DNA from: Acidobacteriota bacterium
GTDB taxonomy: Bacteria; Acidobacteriota; Terriglobia; Terriglobales; Acidobacteriaceae
Assembly: GCA_021846945.1 (NCBI GenBank)
Contig: JAJZVZ010000016.1
Coordinates: 1-47,056, forward strand
Direction of reading: 5' to 3'
Length of the DNA: 47,056 nt
The notes beneath the pieces are model-generated. The model worked only from the letters and a program-made list of their open reading frames with translations, was not told the origin of the DNA and searched no databases. A program made the translations under genes and the position numbers. Shown here piece after piece: positions 44,073 to 47,056 of the stretch; the first letter of the stretch is position 1, and every line of letters starts with the position of its first letter.

Positions 44073-45392
44073 GTGGAACATACCAACACGCTGATTCTGA
44101 TCACGCTGCTCGTCAAGCTGGGCGTGGCCGCCGCCGTGGCCAGCGCGCTGGCGCGGTCTCACACCTTTCAGCGGTTGCTGTTTGCCGAGCATCGCCGCTT
44201 CCGCGAAACCGCGGGCCTGCTGGCGTTTTTCCTGGTGCCGCTTACGCTGGGCGTATGGGTGCGCACCAAGGTGCAAAACTTCCTGGCTGCCGACATCTCC
44301 TTTGAAACAACGATTCTGCTGGGCCTGCTGCTCGGTCCTGGCTGGGCCATGCTGGGCGGTATGGTGCTGTCCATACCGGCCCTCTTTCACCACGAGTACC
44401 TGGCTCTGCCGTTCAACGCGGTCCTTGGTCTGGCGGCGGGCATTCTGGGCCGGTTTGTCGAGAAGGAGGAGATCTGGTCCTTCACGCCGTTTATTGATCT
44501 GAGCCTTTACCGGTGGGTACGCCGCAATCTCCGCAAGCCGCGCATCGACCGCCAGATCATGATGCTGTTTCTGATCGTGGCCATGGAGATCGCGCGCGAG
44601 TGGGTGGCGCGGAACCTTCCGCATGAGACCGGGCCGCGCTGGCTCTTTGCGCTCAACACGAACTCCTGGGGCTTGCAGGTGCTGGTGTGGCTGTGCGCGC
44701 CCATGGTGGTGGGCATCGCGCTGAAGGTGTGGAATGCCCTGCGCGTCGAGTTGTCGCTGGAGGAACAAAAGCGCCTGCTGCTGGAGGCCCGGCTGGACGC
44801 TCTGCAGCGGCAGATCAATCCGCACTTTCTCTTCAACACGCTCAACTCGATCGCCTCGCTGGTGCGAGTGCGTCCAGAGCTGGCCCGCGACATGACGGTG
44901 AAGCTGGCCAACATATTGCGCGCTCTGCTCAAGGATCACGACACCTACGTTCCGCTGAGCGAGGAGCTGAAGTTTACCGACGATTATCTGGACATCGAGG
45001 TGGTGCGCTTCGGCGCCGACAAGCTGAAGGTCGAAAAAGAGATCGATCCGCGCACGCTGGATCTCCTGGTGCCCAGCATCCTGCTACAGCCGTTGATTGA
45101 GAACAGCATCAAGCATGGGTTGGAGCCGCGCATTCACGGGGGCACTGTGACCGTGCGCAGCCGCCTCGAAGGCGACCGCATCCGGATCGAGGTGGCCGAT
45201 GACGGCGTGGGCATCAGCGCGCGGCCGGCTTCCGCACTGCAGCGCAGCGGCGCCGGCATCGGTATGAAGAATGTGCAGGAGCGGCTGGATGTGCTCTACG
45301 GCAACCAGGCGCGATTTAACGTGGTGAGCAGCCCCGGGCGCGGCACGCTGGTTTCCATCGAGATTCCGGCGATGCTGAGCAGCGTCGCCTGA
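44073..45392 (+). CDS. LytS-type sensor histidine kinase
   Basis: 439 residues from GTG 44073. The N-terminal half has about six hydrophobic segments with a cytoplasmic loop (residues ~126-160), resembling the 5TM/LytS sensor region. The His_kinase domain has QRQINPHFLFNTLNSI with phospho-accepting H251, the N-box LIENSIKHG and the glycine boxes ADDGVGI and GAGIGMKNVQERLD. LytS-family kinases sense cell-envelope signals and phosphorylate LytTR response regulators; no such regulator gene is adjacent in the window. Signal unknown. Confidence 0.87.
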   Translation: MEHTNTLILITLLVKLGVAAAVASALARSHTFQRLLFAEHRRFRETAGLLAFFLVPLTLGVWVRTKVQNFLAADISFETTILLGLLLGPGWAMLGGMVLSIPALFHHEYLALPFNAVLGLAAGILGRFVEKEEIWSFTPFIDLSLYRWVRRNLRKPRIDRQIMMLFLIVAMEIAREWVARNLPHETGPRWLFALNTNSWGLQVLVWLCAPMVVGIALKVWNALRVELSLEEQKRLLLEARLDALQRQINPHFLFNTLNSIASLVRVRPELARDMTVKLANILRALLKDHDTYVPLSEELKFTDDYLDIEVVRFGADKLKVEKEIDPRTLDLLVPSILLQPLIENSIKHGLEPRIHGGTVTVRSRLEGDRIRIEVADDGVGISARPASALQRSGAGIGMKNVQERLDVLYGNQARFNVVSSPGRGTLVSIEIPAMLSSVA

Positions 45393-45457
45393 GCCGCCCG
45401 AGGCAGCAGTCCCTGTTCGGTTACTGGAATGAAGGCCGCACGCAGAGCCATTCGCGG

Positions 45458-45463
45458 TATCCT
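45458..45463 (+). promoter_or_regulatory. -10-like TATCCT 6 nt before the WalJ-type gene start
   Basis: TATCCT, then CGAAAG, then ATG 45470; same spacing as at the LytS-type and GT2 genes, and no Shine-Dalgarno. Confidence 0.35.
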
Positions 45464-45469
45464 CGAAAG

Positions 45470-46453
45470 ATGGTGCGCTTCACGGTACTGGCGTCCGGCT
45501 CGAAGGGGAACAGTACGGTCATCACCGGTGGCCGCACGCGCATCCTGCTGGACGCCGGGCTGAGCTGCCGGGAGCTGTTCCGCCGCATGAAGCTGGCCGG
45601 CGAAGATCCAGGGACTCTGGACGCCATCGTCATCACCCACGAGCACCAGGATCACGTGAACGGACTGGCGGTGACGGCGCGCAAGCTGGGCGTTCCCGTG
45701 TACTTCACCGAGGCCACCCACCGCGCCTGGATGCGCTGGCTGACGCCGCGACGGCAGATGACCTATGCGCAGTGGCTGGAGGCCGCCGCGGCGGCCCGCA
45801 AACAGGCGGCTGAGCGGCAGTCCGGGGCCGATGTGGCCGCCGAAGCTGAAGAGCCAGAAGTGCTGGCGGCTGTCGAGGCCGAGGAGGCAACCGCTGCCGC
45901 TTCAGAGGCAAGTCTTCAGCAACCGCCATCCCGGAAAGAGGATCCTGCCTGGCTTCCAGCTACGGAGTACTTCCAGGCCGGTAATCCCTTTGAAATAGGA
46001 GATATTTCCCTGAATCCGTTTACCATTCCTCACGATGCCGCTGACCCGGTGGGTTTTGTCATTAGGGCCGAAGGGGTGAGGATGGGCTTTGCCACCGACC
46101 TTGGCTACATTCCGCCGAACGTGAAGGCGCAACTCAAGGGGCTGGCGTTGCTGTTGCTCGAATCCAATCATGACCTGGAAATGCTGCGCGACGGCCCTTA
46201 TCCCTGGTCGGTGAAGCAAAGGGTGCTTTCGCGGGTGGGGCATCTCTCCAATGAGGCTGCCGCAGGGTTCCTTGAAAGCGCATACGACGGACAGGCAACC
46301 TATATCATCCTGGCGCATCTTTCCCAAAGTAATAACCTACCGGAACTGGCGCGGTTGGCAGCGGAGCGAGCCTTAAGCGGAAAGGCAAGTTTGCTGGCTA
46401 ACCGGCTTTTACTGGCAGGGCAGGATGAACCGCTTTCTTCTGTCTGTTTTTAA
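45470..46453 (+). CDS. WalJ/YycJ-type metallo-beta-lactamase-fold hydrolase with insertion
   Basis: 327 residues, longer than the usual ~265. The fold starts FTVLASGSKGNSTVI, typical of WalJ/YycJ, and the metal motif is THEHQDH (H57, H59, D61, H62). Downstream metal-binding residues fit IPHDAADPVGF (H188) and FATDLGYI. An Ala/Glu-rich, low-complexity insertion occupies about residues 100-162. WalJ relatives are nucleases/phosphodiesterases of uncertain substrate, sometimes linked to cell-wall or DNA metabolism. The insertion may be a flexible linker or a regulatory arm. The 3' end is followed by a TAGAAT-containing gap. Confidence 0.85.
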   Translation: MVRFTVLASGSKGNSTVITGGRTRILLDAGLSCRELFRRMKLAGEDPGTLDAIVITHEHQDHVNGLAVTARKLGVPVYFTEATHRAWMRWLTPRRQMTYAQWLEAAAAARKQAAERQSGADVAAEAEEPEVLAAVEAEEATAAASEASLQQPPSRKEDPAWLPATEYFQAGNPFEIGDISLNPFTIPHDAADPVGFVIRAEGVRMGFATDLGYIPPNVKAQLKGLALLLLESNHDLEMLRDGPYPWSVKQRVLSRVGHLSNEAAAGFLESAYDGQATYIILAHLSQSNNLPELARLAAERALSGKASLLANRLLLAGQDEPLSSVCF

Positions 46454-46675
46454 TGAACTTAGTGTAGAATAGGCAGATACGGGCGTCACTCTGATTTGGG
46501 TAGAGTTGGCAAGGAAAGTGCCGCGGGAGATACCTTATGCCGCGACATGGCAGGTCGGCACAGAATCGCCGGGGACCAGTAACGCGTCAAATGAATGGAA
46601 GTTCCTTTAGCCTGACAGGCCGCGCGACGCTGAAGACGGCCAAACACATTCTTTGCAAAGCGAGTCTCTACATTT

Positions 46676-47056
46676 ATGGCAAGAACAAGATGCACTGATC
46701 GAGTCGTGGGCGCCATTCTGGCGAGCTGGCGATATGACATTTCGGGCATTTACCCGGAGATGCGTAAAGACTACGAGCATCATTTTGCCGAATGCCCCCA
46801 TTGCCGGGCGCGGCAGAAGTTTCATCGCACTCTGGATCTGACGCTGGCCGTTCTGACCTCGCTGTCGGTTCTCTTTTTCCTCTTTGCGCTTGCGGTTCTC
46901 AAGCACATCAAGCCCCTGGATCATGTCGCGTTCAGCGTTTTCGGGCTGGACATCTACGACATGTATCACATGCTGGTCTCAGCGGGTGTTGCGGGACTGT
47001 GTTTCTCGGTGATTGCGGTAGTGCTGGTATTTACCGCTACTCCGGTGCCGACGTAT
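46676..47056 (+). CDS. Membrane protein with CPHC motif, 3'-truncated by window edge
   Basis: ATG 46676 opens a frame that is still open at base 47056 (127 codons), so the stop is outside the window. The N-terminal ~50 residues are soluble with a zinc-finger-like H-H-x3-E-C-P-H-C (YEHHFAECPHCRARQKFH). Two hydrophobic segments follow (about residues 58-73 and 98-118). Resembles zf-HC2-type anti-sigma or small regulatory membrane proteins, but this is resemblance only. A -10-like TAGAAT lies at about 46464, ~210 bp upstream; the Shine-Dalgarno is unclear. Confidence 0.6.
   Translation, partial: MARTRCTDRVVGAILASWRYDISGIYPEMRKDYEHHFAECPHCRARQKFHRTLDLTLAVLTSLSVLFFLFALAVLKHIKPLDHVAFSVFGLDIYDMYHMLVSAGVAGLCFSVIAVVLVFTATPVPTY

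Overview
The window looks like a chromosomal segment of an Acidobacteriota (Terriglobia-type) genome. It is GC-rich and gene-dense, and it carries a lipid A pathway (lpxL-like, lpxD), so the cell is diderm. Other features I associate with this phylum are secreted lipoproteins with a Cys-Gly-rich start, SYLF-domain secreted proteins, a GH79-type glycoside hydrolase, and an ATP synthase operon ordered b'-b-delta-alpha-gamma-beta-epsilon without genes a and c. The taxonomic call is inference; no rRNA or tRNA gene was seen.

Layout. 0-4.1 kb: end of a MarR-type regulator followed by two different ClC-type anion channel/antiporter genes. 4.4-14.2 kb: a lipoprotein, a DHH phosphoesterase (minus strand), a CPBP membrane protease, a penicillin-acylase-like Ntn hydrolase, a polytopic membrane protein overlapping a polyprenyl diphosphate synthase, and a SufT-like Fe-S assembly protein. 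14.2-15.1 kb: small minus-strand genes, including a 47-codon candidate ORF. 15.2-22.1 kb: the seven-gene atp operon on the minus strand with a promoter at about 22.1 kb and a terminator at 15.2 kb. 22.1-22.5 kb: a regulatory intergenic region with a CRP-like site and a candidate plus-strand structured RNA. 22.5-30.1 kb: secreted and surface proteins (esterase, SYLF protein, lipoprotein, GH79), a small RHH-like protein and a PilZ protein. 30.3-37.1 kb: dCTP deaminase, LuxR-type regulator, second SYLF protein, lpxL-lpxD-P-loop operon and a Tat-exported aldo/keto reductase. 37.1-40.5 kb (minus): sirtuin, quinone oxidoreductase, glycosyltransferase 2 and a TPR protein. 40.7-47 kb: acyl-CoA thioesterase, BtuF-like protein, Mrp Fe-S carrier, GTP cyclohydrolase II (minus), LytS-type histidine kinase, a WalJ-type metallo-hydrolase and a truncated membrane protein gene.

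The most interesting structure is not a gene. A family of 7-nt-period repeats (TCAGNNN arms answered by inverted CTGANNN arms) fills several intergenic spacers. In at least four genes (pac-like, atpD, atpA, qor) the element starts exactly at the stop codon as TAAAGRCRG, and atpG has a close TGAAGAC variant. In the best copies the two arms are 11-12 bp perfect complements, so each spacer would fold as an intra-operonic mRNA hairpin. The far arm runs up to the next start codon, and atpC and atpG have no visible Shine-Dalgarno. The second point of interest is 22.1-22.35 kb: an atp promoter with a palindrome in its 17-bp spacer, a CRP/FNR-like site near -70, and a divergently oriented 21-bp RNA hairpin whose only imperfections are G-U wobbles on the plus strand.
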